Positions 9,344 through 16,860 of a stretch of DNA of 64,000 bases are shown piece after piece. A model generated the notes under the pieces. That model made no database searches. It worked only from the letters and a program-made list of their open reading frames with translations, and was not told the DNA's origin. The position numbers were made by a program, and so were the translations under genes. How positions within the stretch are numbered: position 1 is the stretch's first letter; the number at the start of each line of letters is the position of its first letter. Origin of the DNA: Simiduia agarivorans SA1 = DSM 21679 (GTDB taxonomy: Bacteria; Pseudomonadota; Gammaproteobacteria; Pseudomonadales; Cellvibrionaceae); the NCBI RefSeq assembly GCF_000305785.2, contig NC_018868.3, positions 1,784,001 through 1,848,000 of the forward strand, given 5' to 3'.

Positions 9344-10643
9344 TGCCTGACGCCTCCGCTGCCAAGCGCGTTACTTCTGAGGCCGCCAACAACAACGCAC
9401 CCGTGCCGTACAACTGGGTGTCGTCCGCGCCGGCCGAACCGGGCGCAAACGCGACCTGCTGAACCCAACCTAACTTGCCGTTGGGGTGGGTACTTGCCAC
9501 CAGCGAGCGCCAGCCCTGTTCTACACTGGCGCGATAGACGTCACCTTCGAGTAGTCCGGTGTTCACACCCCACGCCAGCGCGTAAACCAGCAGACCGGTT
9601 CCGCTCGACTCGGGTGGCGAAACAGTTTCGGTAACCAGCAGTGACGATGGCCAGCTACCATCCTGCTGCTGCAATGCCACCAGGCGCTCACTCATGTCTT
9701 TGAACAGCTGCTCGTAACGAGCACGACCGGCATAATCCTGCGGCAATTGCTGCAGGGTACGGGCGATTCCCGCCAACACCCAACCGTTTCCACGGCCCCA
9801 ATAAATCAGCCGGCCCTGATCGTCCAGGCGATCAAAGTAGCGGGAATCGCGCAGATAGAGTTTTTCTTCGGGCTTATATAAGTATTCTGTTGTGGCCCAG
9901 AATTCGCGGTCCATGAAATCCAGATAGGCCGCGTTACCAGTAATTTTTGCCATCTGCGCCCACACCGGTGGCGCCATGAAAATGGCGTCTGCCCAACACC
10001 AACGCACAGTGCACGCCGGATCAATAAAGTCCCGGTGCGCCAACAGCTCGGTGGTTTTGTTGTCATCATCAAACAGCAGATCGATATCTGACGGCGCCGC
10101 CAATACCGCATCCAACATCTGGCGGGTGTGAGCAATCTTGTGCTCCACCGGCGCGCGTTCGTACAGACTCATATACACCGCGCCCATGGCGTGGTCATCC
10201 GCATGGTAGACACGCGGACCCAATAACCAGCCGTTTGCGGCACTCGCGTGGTACGCCGCCGATTCATACGCAGGCTGGGCACTGGCATCGGCCCAGGCCA
10301 ACAAACCGATTTGCCAGGTGGCGTACATCCACCCTTGCGGAATACCGCTCGGGCGACCTTCGGCGCGCATCATATTGCTGCGCAGATCGTATTGGGACAG
10401 CTGCCAATCGGCCACCTGATTGGCGACCTGCCGGATGGCTGCGGGGGTCAATGCTGGCGACAGCTCAGCCGGCGAGGTGCCCGGTAACTGGTAGCTCACG
10501 GGCACCGGCCACTCGGCGGCGCTTGATGCATGCGCGGCGTCAGGGCCCGCGTGGGTGTCTGGCGCACTCGGCGCTTCGGCATTGCCACAACCCTGCAGGG
10601 CGATGGCGAGGCTGATTCCAGCCAGGGCAAATTTGTTGAACAT
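9336..10643 (-). CDS. GH105 unsaturated uronyl hydrolase, lipoprotein
   Basis: Predicted to release the delta-4,5-unsaturated uronic acid left at the non-reducing end after lyase cutting. The 435-residue protein starts at ATG 10643 (AAGGG 7 bases upstream) and has a lipoprotein signal, FALAGISLAIALQGC, with Cys19 as the acylated residue. The alpha/alpha six-hairpin barrel shows the expected blocks: QGWMYATWQIGLLA, Asp219 in WCWADAIFMAPPVW (the catalytic Asp equivalent to YteR Asp143), YWGRGNGWVLAGI and ESSGTGLLVYALAWGVN. An earlier ATG at 10721 was rejected because it gives no signal peptide and falls inside the operator. It is first in the leftward operon, directly under the dyads at 10702-10748. 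Confidence 0.9.
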   Translation of the reverse strand: MFNKFALAGISLAIALQGCGNAEAPSAPDTHAGPDAAHASSAAEWPVPVSYQLPGTSPAELSPALTPAAIRQVANQVADWQLSQYDLRSNMMRAEGRPSGIPQGWMYATWQIGLLAWADASAQPAYESAAYHASAANGWLLGPRVYHADDHAMGAVYMSLYERAPVEHKIAHTRQMLDAVLAAPSDIDLLFDDDNKTTELLAHRDFIDPACTVRWCWADAIFMAPPVWAQMAKITGNAAYLDFMDREFWATTEYLYKPEEKLYLRDSRYFDRLDDQGRLIYWGRGNGWVLAGIARTLQQLPQDYAGRARYEQLFKDMSERLVALQQQDGSWPSSLLVTETVSPPESSGTGLLVYALAWGVNTGLLEGDVYRASVEQGWRSLVASTHPNGKLGWVQQVAFAPGSAGADDTQLYGTGALLLAASEVTRLAAEASGNE

Positions 10644-10701
10644 CCGGTAACCCTTTGTCATTGCATTTATTGTGTCCGCACCGGTCCATGCCGGCAAAAA
10701 T

Positions 10702-10748
10702 TGGTAATGTGGTAATACCAATTTTCGTAGTGTATAGTGGCCTGACCA
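10702..10748. promoter_or_regulatory. Divergent promoter region with two operator dyads
   Basis: Two core dyads lie 28 bp apart: TGGTAATACCA (10710-10720), with the extra half-site TGGT at 10702-10705, and TGGCCTGACCA (10738-10748). Rightward, TATAGT (10733-10738) is a good -10 with a weak -35 (TGGTAA, 10710-10715) 17 bp away, so both dyads would cover the promoter. Leftward, the region is 59 bases upstream of the GH105 start. It therefore probably controls both the GH105 operon and the DUF4861-kduI pair. Confidence 0.6.
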
Positions 10749-10772
10749 CGATGTCTACAGGATGGAACGCCC

Positions 10773-11990
10773 ATGCCCACTATCGCCTTTAGCCGCCTCT
10801 GTGTGGTAGCCGCGCTGGCCAGCAGCGCCTGCACTGCCGCGCCCAGCGTGACAGTGGAAGCCACTAACAGTCTGGACCAAGGCCGCGCACAAGCGCGCAT
10901 CTGCCTGCCCTTCAGCAACCTGAAAACCAAAGGCATCGAATCAGAGCCAGTGGTTTTACTGGGACAGCAACGGCTGGCCGTATCGGCCTTCGATTGCGAC
11001 GGCGATCAGCAGACAGACAGCTGGCTCACCCATGCGGATTTCGGACCCCGCGAAACACTCACGTTCACGCTCGCCAGCTCTGGCGGAGCCCGCTTGAGCC
11101 CCCAACACGCGACGGCGACGTACGCCGAGCTGGCCCAACGGGTCAACGCTGAGGCGGACAAAGAGGGCGTGCTGAAAGGTGGCCAGTATGTGAGCGTGAA
11201 CGCAACTACGCTGCCCGCCAACCACACGGTGGGCGACAAACTCTACAAGTATGAGGGCCTGGGCTGGGAGTCTGCACGGGTGGCCTACCGGGTGTATTTT
11301 GACGCCCGCAACGCCATTGATATTTTTGGCAAGCAGGTCAGCCGGCTGGTGCTGCCCGAGGTCGGTCTGGACGGTGGCGATTATCACACGCTGGCCGACT
11401 GGGGCATGGATGTATTGAAAGTGGGCCCGAGTCTTGGCCTGGGCAGCCCCGCAAGTCTTGGCCAGGACGGCCGGCTTGTGGGCATCAATCAATTTGCCGG
11501 CGCCAGCGCAGAAGTCTTCAACACGCCGGCCGCGTCAGGCATTGCGCTCAATCATCGGGGCTGGCAATCGGCCGATGGCCCGCGCGATACCCGCACCGAA
11601 ATCTGGATTGAACCCGACAGCCTGTTAAGCCGTGTCAGCGTACACGCAAGCGCGCCGATTGCGCGCTGGGCCACGGGCATCGTGCGCCACGGGGTGGACG
11701 AACTGCGCGGCAGCGCAAAACAGGGCGAATGGAATTATCTGGCCAGTTATGGAAAGCAAAGCCTGGCAGATGATGCTTTGGGCATGGCGATTTTTTACCG
11801 CGAAACCAACTCCCCGGCCGTCGACAACGAATACAACCTGCTACAGGACCTTGGCAGTGGCAACCATCAGCATTACTACCTGGCCGCCGCCTGGCGCCAG
11901 CCCGAAAGCCAAACCAAATCCGCCTTCCAGAACTGGCTTGCAGCCACCCAGAAAATCTTGAACCACCCTATTCAGGTGGTGGTGAAATAA
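10773..11990 (+). CDS. Secreted DUF4861-family protein
   Basis: Predicted exported protein of 405 residues resembling the DUF4861 family, which is often found beside KduI, KduD and GH105 genes. The signal peptide ends near residue 22 (SSACTAAP), and Cys20 could also make it a lipoprotein. It is otherwise beta-rich and soluble, with blocks YKYEGLGWESARVAYRVYFD and KQVSRLVLPEVGLDGGDYH, and LGSGNHQHYYLAAAW near the end. The ATG at 10773 has AGGATGGA in place. It precedes kduI by 14 bases, so the two share an operon. No catalytic function is established to my knowledge; a lectin, lyase or carbohydrate epimerase-like role is conceivable. The family call is from motif memory, not a search. Confidence 0.75.
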   Translation: MPTIAFSRLCVVAALASSACTAAPSVTVEATNSLDQGRAQARICLPFSNLKTKGIESEPVVLLGQQRLAVSAFDCDGDQQTDSWLTHADFGPRETLTFTLASSGGARLSPQHATATYAELAQRVNAEADKEGVLKGGQYVSVNATTLPANHTVGDKLYKYEGLGWESARVAYRVYFDARNAIDIFGKQVSRLVLPEVGLDGGDYHTLADWGMDVLKVGPSLGLGSPASLGQDGRLVGINQFAGASAEVFNTPAASGIALNHRGWQSADGPRDTRTEIWIEPDSLLSRVSVHASAPIARWATGIVRHGVDELRGSAKQGEWNYLASYGKQSLADDALGMAIFYRETNSPAVDNEYNLLQDLGSGNHQHYYLAAAWRQPESQTKSAFQNWLAATQKILNHPIQVVVK

Positions 11991-12004
11991 CGGAGATACA
12001 TCAA

Positions 12005-12835
12005 ATGAAATTTCTTCACACTGCGGATCAGGTGCGCTACCAGCGCATGACCAACGCCGAACTGAAAGACGCGTTTGTGATGCAAGCGCTGTTTGAACCC
12101 GGTCAACTCAACCTGACCTATACCGACGTGGATCGCGCCATTGTGGGCGCCGCAGTACCGCTCGCAAAATCCCTGGCATTGCCCACACACAAAGAGCTGG
12201 CCAGCGCGTATTTTTGCGAAAGGCGCGAGCTGGGTGTTATCAACATCGGCGGCGACGGCAAGGTATTGGTGGATGGTGAAACCTATGCCATGACCAAACT
12301 CGACAGTTTGTACGTATGCCGCGGCAGCAAAGACATCCAGTTCATCAGCAACGATGAGAAAAGCCCAGCGCAATTTTATCTGGTGAGTTACCCCGCCCAC
12401 CGCACTACCCGCACCCAACACGTGCCGTTAGCCGAAGCCAATGCGGTGGCCATGGGCGACCAGCAATCCAGTAACGAACGCACGATTTTCCAATCCATTT
12501 GCCCCGGCATTGTGGATTCCTGTCAGCTGGTAATGGGCATTACCCAACTGCACAACGGCAGCGTGTGGAATACCAAGCCACCCCACACCCATCGCCGCCG
12601 CACTGAGGTGTACATGTATTTTGATTTTGACCCGAGCCAGCGGGTATTCCACTTCATGGGCGCGCCGGAAGAAACCCGCGCCCTCACGCTGGCACCGGGC
12701 CACGCCATTGCGTCACCTTCATGGTCAATCCACTCAGGCGCCGGTAGCTGCAGCTACAGCTTTATCTGGGCCATGGGCGGTGAGAACCAGCAGTTTGACG
12801 ACATGGACCACCTGACCATGGATCAACTGGGCTGA
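12005..12835 (+). CDS. kduI: 5-dehydro-4-deoxy-D-glucuronate isomerase
   Basis: Predicted cytoplasmic zinc isomerase of 276 residues (E. coli KduI has 278). It converts 4-deoxy-L-threo-5-hexosulose uronate (DKI), the open form of the unsaturated uronate released by GH105, into DKII for KduD. The zinc ligands are in place: His194 and His196 in KPPHTHRRR, Glu201, and His243 in SIHSGAG. Other family blocks are CERRELGVINIGG and LYVCRGSKD. It follows the DUF4861 gene by 14 bases in the same operon. A terminator lies 89 bases downstream, with an orphan operator in between. Confidence 0.97.
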   Translation: MKFLHTADQVRYQRMTNAELKDAFVMQALFEPGQLNLTYTDVDRAIVGAAVPLAKSLALPTHKELASAYFCERRELGVINIGGDGKVLVDGETYAMTKLDSLYVCRGSKDIQFISNDEKSPAQFYLVSYPAHRTTRTQHVPLAEANAVAMGDQQSSNERTIFQSICPGIVDSCQLVMGITQLHNGSVWNTKPPHTHRRRTEVYMYFDFDPSQRVFHFMGAPEETRALTLAPGHAIASPSWSIHSGAGSCSYSFIWAMGGENQQFDDMDHLTMDQLG

Positions 12836-12840
12836 AATAC

Positions 12841-12859
12841 TGGCCTTACCACTTGACCA
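12841..12859. promoter_or_regulatory. Orphan operator dyad behind kduI
   Basis: The core TGGCCTTACCA (12841-12851) equals the dyad before the TonB receptor gene. The extra half-site TTGACCA follows at 12853-12859, giving the mirror form of the three-half-site pattern at the other promoters. It sits only 6 bases after the kduI stop, where no protein gene starts. See the candidate promoter and RNA next to it. Confidence 0.6.
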
Positions 12860-12881
12860 ATATGACATGAGAGATTAGAGT
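12853..12881 (+). promoter_or_regulatory. Candidate sigma-70 promoter inside the kduI 3' region
   Basis: TTGACC (12853-12858; 5 of 6 to the -35 consensus) and TAGAGT (12876-12881; 4 of 6 to the -10 consensus) are separated by exactly 17 bp. The -35 overlaps the extra half-site of the orphan operator. Confidence 0.45.
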
Positions 12882-12887
12882 AGACCT

Positions 12888-12950
12888 CAGGCGTAACTGC
12901 TCTCACATTTATCTCGCCCTATCGCCCTGCCAACCGGCAGGGCTTTTTTT
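12888..12950 (+). ncRNA. Candidate small RNA between kduI and the structured repeat
   Basis: A transcript starting about 7 bases after the -10 element (near 12888) would end at the strong terminator at 12924-12950, giving about 63 nt. No reading frame with a ribosome site is visible in it. The operator in front suggests uronate-responsive control. This is an inference from sequence layout; the same terminator also serves kduI, so the stretch may be only the kduI 3' end. Confidence 0.3.
12924..12950 (+). terminator. Terminator of the DUF4861-kduI operon
   Basis: A perfect 8-bp stem GCCCTGCC / GGCAGGGC with loop AACC is followed by seven T. Confidence 0.95.
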
Positions 12951-12952
12951 AT

Positions 12953-13149
12953 GACCGCCATGGATGGCGGGAATGCCGGTTTTGCAGGAGCAAAAACCGG
13001 CGGGCCAGGGATGGACTGGCACCAATTTGCTCCTGCAATTGGTGCACTTCCGCCATCCATGGCGGTCGTATGCCGAAAGGAGCCGTGGATGCGACGGTCC
13101 GACGAATCGGTGGTCCGACACGTCGGCGGCGTGCTGCAGATCACTGCGA
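12953..13149. repeat. Dispersed structured intergenic element, copy 1
   Basis: An 18-bp perfect inverted repeat (12953-12970 with 13050-13067; core CCGCCATGGATGGCGG) encloses two hairpins. Hairpin 1 is GCCGGTTTT / AAAACCGGC with loop GCAGGAGCA (12984-12992). Hairpin 2 is GCACCAATT / AATTGGTGC with loop TGCTCCTGC (13028-13036). The two loops are perfect reverse complements. A conserved tail follows, GTATGCCGAAAGGAGCC to GTGCTGCAG near 13139. The element has a second copy at 24427-24560. Both copies begin directly after the T-run of a terminator. No protein is encoded. Confidence 0.85.
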
Positions 13150-13261
13150 TAGATTTTAAGAGCAACCCGCACGCTGGGTGGTGAATCGCACCGGCAAATG
13201 ACCAAGGTGATCCTCCATCCAGCGTGCGGGCCAAAAAAATTTTCTTACCCCTATTCCCATT
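13150..13261. other. Rest of the kduI / beta-helix gene gap
   Basis: The gap between two convergent genes spans 12836-13313. Beyond the operator, terminators and structured repeat described separately, this remaining part shows only an imperfect inverted repeat, CCCGCACGCTGG (13167-13178) against CCAGCGTGCGGG (13218-13229). It is a 12-bp perfect match enclosing about 39 bases and may be part of the same element. No gene is seen. Confidence 0.6.
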
Positions 13262-13287
13262 AAAAAAGCTGACCAACCGGCCAGCTT
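13262..13287 (-). terminator. Terminator of the beta-helix protein gene
   Basis: On the minus strand the stem AAGCTGGCC / GGTCAGCTT (one G-U pair, loop GGTT) is followed by six T, 27 bases past the stop codon. Confidence 0.85.
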
Positions 13288-13313
13288 CTTCATACAAAAA
13301 ACACCATCAATAA

Positions 13314-15323
13314 TTAATACGCTCTGACTTTAACAAACGCACATCCATTATTACTGGTGAGCTTTATCAAGCGGCCGCTAACCCCGTTATAAGCCTTGTA
13401 ATTGGAAGTCACCTCAAAGCTGCCGCTGCCATCTTCCGAGGAAACGATGCCGCGGAAGTCACAGGACGGATTGGCATCGCTATCCCATACCTGCACAGTG
13501 CTGCCCGCGAGGTCGCGATCGAATCGTGCACAGGTGCCGGCCGTCAACGTCAGTTCGGTTTTGGCTTTCCAGACAATATCCACCGGATTAGCGCAACTGC
13601 CACCTGTGTCGCCACCATCGCCAGGGTCTGTGCCATCACCCGGATCTGTCCCATCGGCGCCCGTGTAGACACCGGAGAGCGGCATTTCCTGCGCTACAAT
13701 TTCTGCAATCGCCTGATCCCAGCTCGGCACCGGGGTGCCGCCCGTGTTCAGGTGTTTAAACGCAGTTCCATCCCAGGCAAACGCGTATTCCACACCTGCA
13801 CTATCAAACAATCCCCAACGGGCAATGGGTGCACCGGCAGTCAGCGCCTTGCTGAGCACGTTGTCCACAAACACATTGTTCGGGCCCGTGGGGCCGGACC
13901 AGTTGCTCGCGTGATCACCTGAGCCGTACCAGATAGGCTGCCAGGTACCGATACCCGGCTGGCCATTTTCCCAGCTCCTGTGCTCGAACGGCACACTCAC
14001 CGTGTTGTTACGGATCAGGTTGTTTCGCTCCCAACCGCCGTGCAAGTTAATGTCGCAATCCAACGTATTGTTTTCCACCAGATTACCGGTGGCAGACCAC
14101 TGCAGGGTGAGGTGACGCAACCGCTCAAGGGCATTGCCCTGAATCAGGCTTTCATACAACTTTGAACCACGAAAGTAGCCATTGCCACCTGCGCCCTTAT
14201 TCCACGAACCCGAAAATTGGTTATTGCTGAACGTCATGTGGCGCGCAAACTCGGTTACCAATGGATGCGAGCCGGTCATTTCCATGCGCACATTGTCTAC
14301 CCAGCCATTGACCGCAAATTTGAACAGAATGCCGTGGATGGCATCACGCGGGCAAAGATTTTCATATTTATGCCCCACACCGTTTGGGTTGGCACTGGAA
14401 AAATCGCCACTGTTATAACCCGAACAGTCGGTACCCAATGTTGACATCGTGAGATAAAAATCCCTGAAGCCCACGTTATCAATTGCCGTAACCGGCATCA
14501 CCCGGCTTTTGTAATTACTGTTGTTACTGAGCGGCACATCAAATTCCAACGGCCTGTCCAAGGTAACCGTGTTGGCCGTGGTATTGCGCGCTGCCACAGT
14601 GAAAATCTGCGTACGCATATGGCCGGTAGTGATATGCCCGTAGCTGCGTTTAGCCGCCGGCACCTGACCCTGGTCGAGAAATGCGGTGTCATTGGCCGCA
14701 CCCACGTAGATCAGATCACCCACAGCAAATTTTGATGCGGCACCCGACTCCAGCTTCAGTACCAGATCACCTTGGGCCGCAGGCTGGGTAAACTCGATGC
14801 CGTGCTTCCAGTGAAAATTGATGCTGCCTTCATAGTTGGGTTCATTGGGGTGCTTCGCGCGGGTTTCCACCCGGAAAGCGGCAAAGCCAGGCCAGTATTT
14901 TTTATCGAAATCCGGCGCCCCTTCTGCATCCACGCCATAAGGTCGCCAACTACGAATGACAATACGCGTGCCGTTTGTAGGATTACTGCCAGCACCAAGA
15001 ATCACTACGCCGGATTTATCCAGATGCACCTCCTGGTCCAAATGGATTTCACCCGCCGGCAACTGGATCGCAATACGATTCGACGGCGAATTTCCCGCAC
15101 TGATCTGATTATCGATAATGGCTTGCAACGCCGGGGCATCATCGAGGCCATCATTGGCCTGCACGCCAAAATCACTGGCCTGAATGATTTGCGCGTAGCT
15201 AGCGGGCAGGTTTTGCCCGGATTGAAAGCCAGGCGCCGCCTGCAGGGATTGAGCGAAACACAGGGCCGCACAGGCAGCCCAGTAGCCGACGGGGTGTCGG
15301 TCGGTAAGCAAGGAGTTTTTCAT
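13314..15323 (-). CDS. Secreted right-handed beta-helix protein, probable polysaccharide lyase or hydrolase
   Basis: Predicted exported protein of 669 residues. A signal peptide (cut near residue 29, SLQAAPG) leads to a pectate-lyase-3-like start, ASDFGVQANDGLDDAPALQAIID, then PAGEIHLDQEV, the usual entry to a right-handed parallel beta-helix. Asn-rich turns (NQFSGSWN, NLVENNTLDC, NNLIRNNTVSV, NNVFVDNVLS) follow. Near residue 555 comes a low-complexity linker of repeated DGTDPG and DGGDTGG, then a C-terminal module of about 95 residues with paired cysteines, possibly a carbohydrate-binding domain. Such linkers are typical of secreted Cellvibrio enzymes. ATG 15323 has GGAG before it. It is divergent from uxuA with a shared dyad between them. 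I do not recognise the catalytic family. Confidence 0.82.
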   Translation of the reverse strand: MKNSLLTDRHPVGYWAACAALCFAQSLQAAPGFQSGQNLPASYAQIIQASDFGVQANDGLDDAPALQAIIDNQISAGNSPSNRIAIQLPAGEIHLDQEVHLDKSGVVILGAGSNPTNGTRIVIRSWRPYGVDAEGAPDFDKKYWPGFAAFRVETRAKHPNEPNYEGSINFHWKHGIEFTQPAAQGDLVLKLESGAASKFAVGDLIYVGAANDTAFLDQGQVPAAKRSYGHITTGHMRTQIFTVAARNTTANTVTLDRPLEFDVPLSNNSNYKSRVMPVTAIDNVGFRDFYLTMSTLGTDCSGYNSGDFSSANPNGVGHKYENLCPRDAIHGILFKFAVNGWVDNVRMEMTGSHPLVTEFARHMTFSNNQFSGSWNKGAGGNGYFRGSKLYESLIQGNALERLRHLTLQWSATGNLVENNTLDCDINLHGGWERNNLIRNNTVSVPFEHRSWENGQPGIGTWQPIWYGSGDHASNWSGPTGPNNVFVDNVLSKALTAGAPIARWGLFDSAGVEYAFAWDGTAFKHLNTGGTPVPSWDQAIAEIVAQEMPLSGVYTGADGTDPGDGTDPGDGGDTGGSCANPVDIVWKAKTELTLTAGTCARFDRDLAGSTVQVWDSDANPSCDFRGIVSSEDGSGSFEVTSNYKAYNGVSGRLIKLTSNNGCAFVKVRAY

Positions 15324-15659
15324 TGTTATCTCCGGGTATCGGTTGACCTGTAGAGGGAAACCACAGCCAGTCCGTTGACATCCCCTATGCTGCCTCAGTA
15401 CTCACTCCCCCTGGGCAGTGCTCAATATGTAGCTACGCCCATCTGGCCTGACAACCTTGCCATCTACCTTTTCGCATCATACGCAACAATCCACCCCTGA
15501 AATGGCACCAGAACCCCAAAGTGGCAGCGTAAACCGCTTGCCATCGCCGGTAAAATTCGCTTTAATTGGTCATGTGGTCTTACCAGTTATGGACAGAGAC
15601 CGACATGTTTTGCCGCCCGCCTTGCTGGCTGGCCCCTGCAACCACAGAGAAATACGCGA
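15324..15659. other. Divergent intergenic region between the beta-helix gene and uxuA
   Basis: This 336-base gap contains the operator at 15567-15585 and the upstream regions of both genes. No convincing reading frame, tRNA or terminator is seen in it. Confidence 0.6.
15567..15585. promoter_or_regulatory. Operator upstream of uxuA
   Basis: The core dyad TGGTCTTACCA (15575-15585) is a perfect TGGTNNNACCA site, the form known for FadR/PdhR-type GntR proteins. The extra half-site TGGTCA starts 8 bp upstream (15567-15572). The flank AGTTATGG resembles the flank of the kdgK site (AATTATGG). Confidence 0.65.
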
Positions 15660-16844
15660 ATGCAAGAGACCTGGCGCTGGTTCGGCCCTTCGGACAACAT
15701 CACTCTCAGACACATTGCCCAGGCGGGTGCCACGGGTATTGTGACAGCCCTGCACGAAATCCCCGCTGGCGAAGTCTGGCCGCTTGAAGCCATTGCTGAA
15801 CGCAAAGCGCTCATTGAAGCGTCCGGTCTGAACTGGGCAGTGATTGAAAGCATTCCGGTACACAATGACATCAAATCACGCTCCGGCGACTACCGACGCA
15901 TGATTGATAATTATTGCCAGTCCATCCGCAATGTGGGCGCCGCCGGCGTCAATACTGTGTGCTACAACTTCATGCCGGTAGTGGACTGGACCCGCACCAA
16001 CCTGGGCTACACCCTGCCCAACGCCAGTCAGGCTTTGCGGTTTGAAATGACCGACTTTGCCGCCTACGACGTTTACGTACTGAAGCGCAAAGGTGCCGAA
16101 AAAGATTATGCGCCCGCTCTGCTGGCGCAAGCCGAAGCCAGAGTGGCGGCCATGTCGCCCACCGAAATTGCGCTGCTGGAAAAAAATATTATTGCCGGCT
16201 TGCCCGGCGGTGAAGGCTCGCACACGCGAGAGGGTATTATCGACACGCTGGAAACTTTTATTGCACTTGGCAACGAAGGCTTCCGCGCGAACCTGTTTGC
16301 ATTCCTGGAAGAAATCATTCCGGTAGCCCAGGAAGCCGGCGTGCGCATGTGTATCCATCCCGATGACCCACCCTTTTCGCTTTTTGGTTTGCCGCGGGTG
16401 GTGTCCACTGCCGATGACGCGCGCGCGATTTTCACAGCGTTTCCCAGCGAGGCCTGCGGCCTGACGCTGTGTGCCGGCTCCTTTGGTGCACGCTGTGACA
16501 ACAATTTGGTGGAGATAGCGCGTGAATTTGGTGACCGCGTTTACTTCACGCACCTGCGCAATGTAAAACGCGAAGAGGACGGTTCTTTTTATGAATCGGA
16601 TCATCTGGATGGCGACAACGATATGGTGGGCTTAATTACCGCATTGTTGACGGAGGAGCAACGCCGCCGTCAGGAAGGCCACCATCAGCCGCACATTCCC
16701 ATGCGCCCCGATCACGGCCACCTGATGCTGGACGAGGTGAATCAACCCGGCACCAAACCGGGCTATTCTTACTTGGGTCGGCTAAAAGGCCTGGCAGAAT
16801 TGCGCGGCGTGATCCACGCCTTGACCTATACCTTGCGCCAGTAG
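15660..16844 (+). CDS. uxuA: D-mannonate dehydratase
   Basis: Predicted cytoplasmic metal-dependent dehydratase of 394 residues, exactly the length of E. coli UxuA. It converts D-mannonate to KDG. Visible family blocks are the start WRWFGPSDNITLRHIAQAGA, GLNWAVIESIPVHNDIK, NTVCYNFMPVVDWTRT, and the metal-site regions MCIHPDDPPFSLFGLPR, LTLCAGSFGARCDNN, YFTHLRNVKRE and PMRPDHGH. It is first in the uxuA-uxaC-uxuB operon, 16 bases before uxaC. The ribosome site before the ATG is weak (AGAGAAA). The operator 75 bases upstream suggests control by the local GntR protein. Confidence 0.97.
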   Translation: MQETWRWFGPSDNITLRHIAQAGATGIVTALHEIPAGEVWPLEAIAERKALIEASGLNWAVIESIPVHNDIKSRSGDYRRMIDNYCQSIRNVGAAGVNTVCYNFMPVVDWTRTNLGYTLPNASQALRFEMTDFAAYDVYVLKRKGAEKDYAPALLAQAEARVAAMSPTEIALLEKNIIAGLPGGEGSHTREGIIDTLETFIALGNEGFRANLFAFLEEIIPVAQEAGVRMCIHPDDPPFSLFGLPRVVSTADDARAIFTAFPSEACGLTLCAGSFGARCDNNLVEIAREFGDRVYFTHLRNVKREEDGSFYESDHLDGDNDMVGLITALLTEEQRRRQEGHHQPHIPMRPDHGHLMLDEVNQPGTKPGYSYLGRLKGLAELRGVIHALTYTLRQ

Positions 16845-16860
16845 TTACCGGAGCCTCAGC

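Noticed and set aside
12953..13067. Integron attC-like recombination site
   Set aside because: The element has paired arms, but I see no GTTRRRY core site, no integrase and no cassette array; a dispersed structured repeat fits better.
15457..15744. Small open frame crossing the uxuA promoter and start
   Set aside because: It crosses the operator and the uxuA start in another frame and has no domain; it is not a gene.
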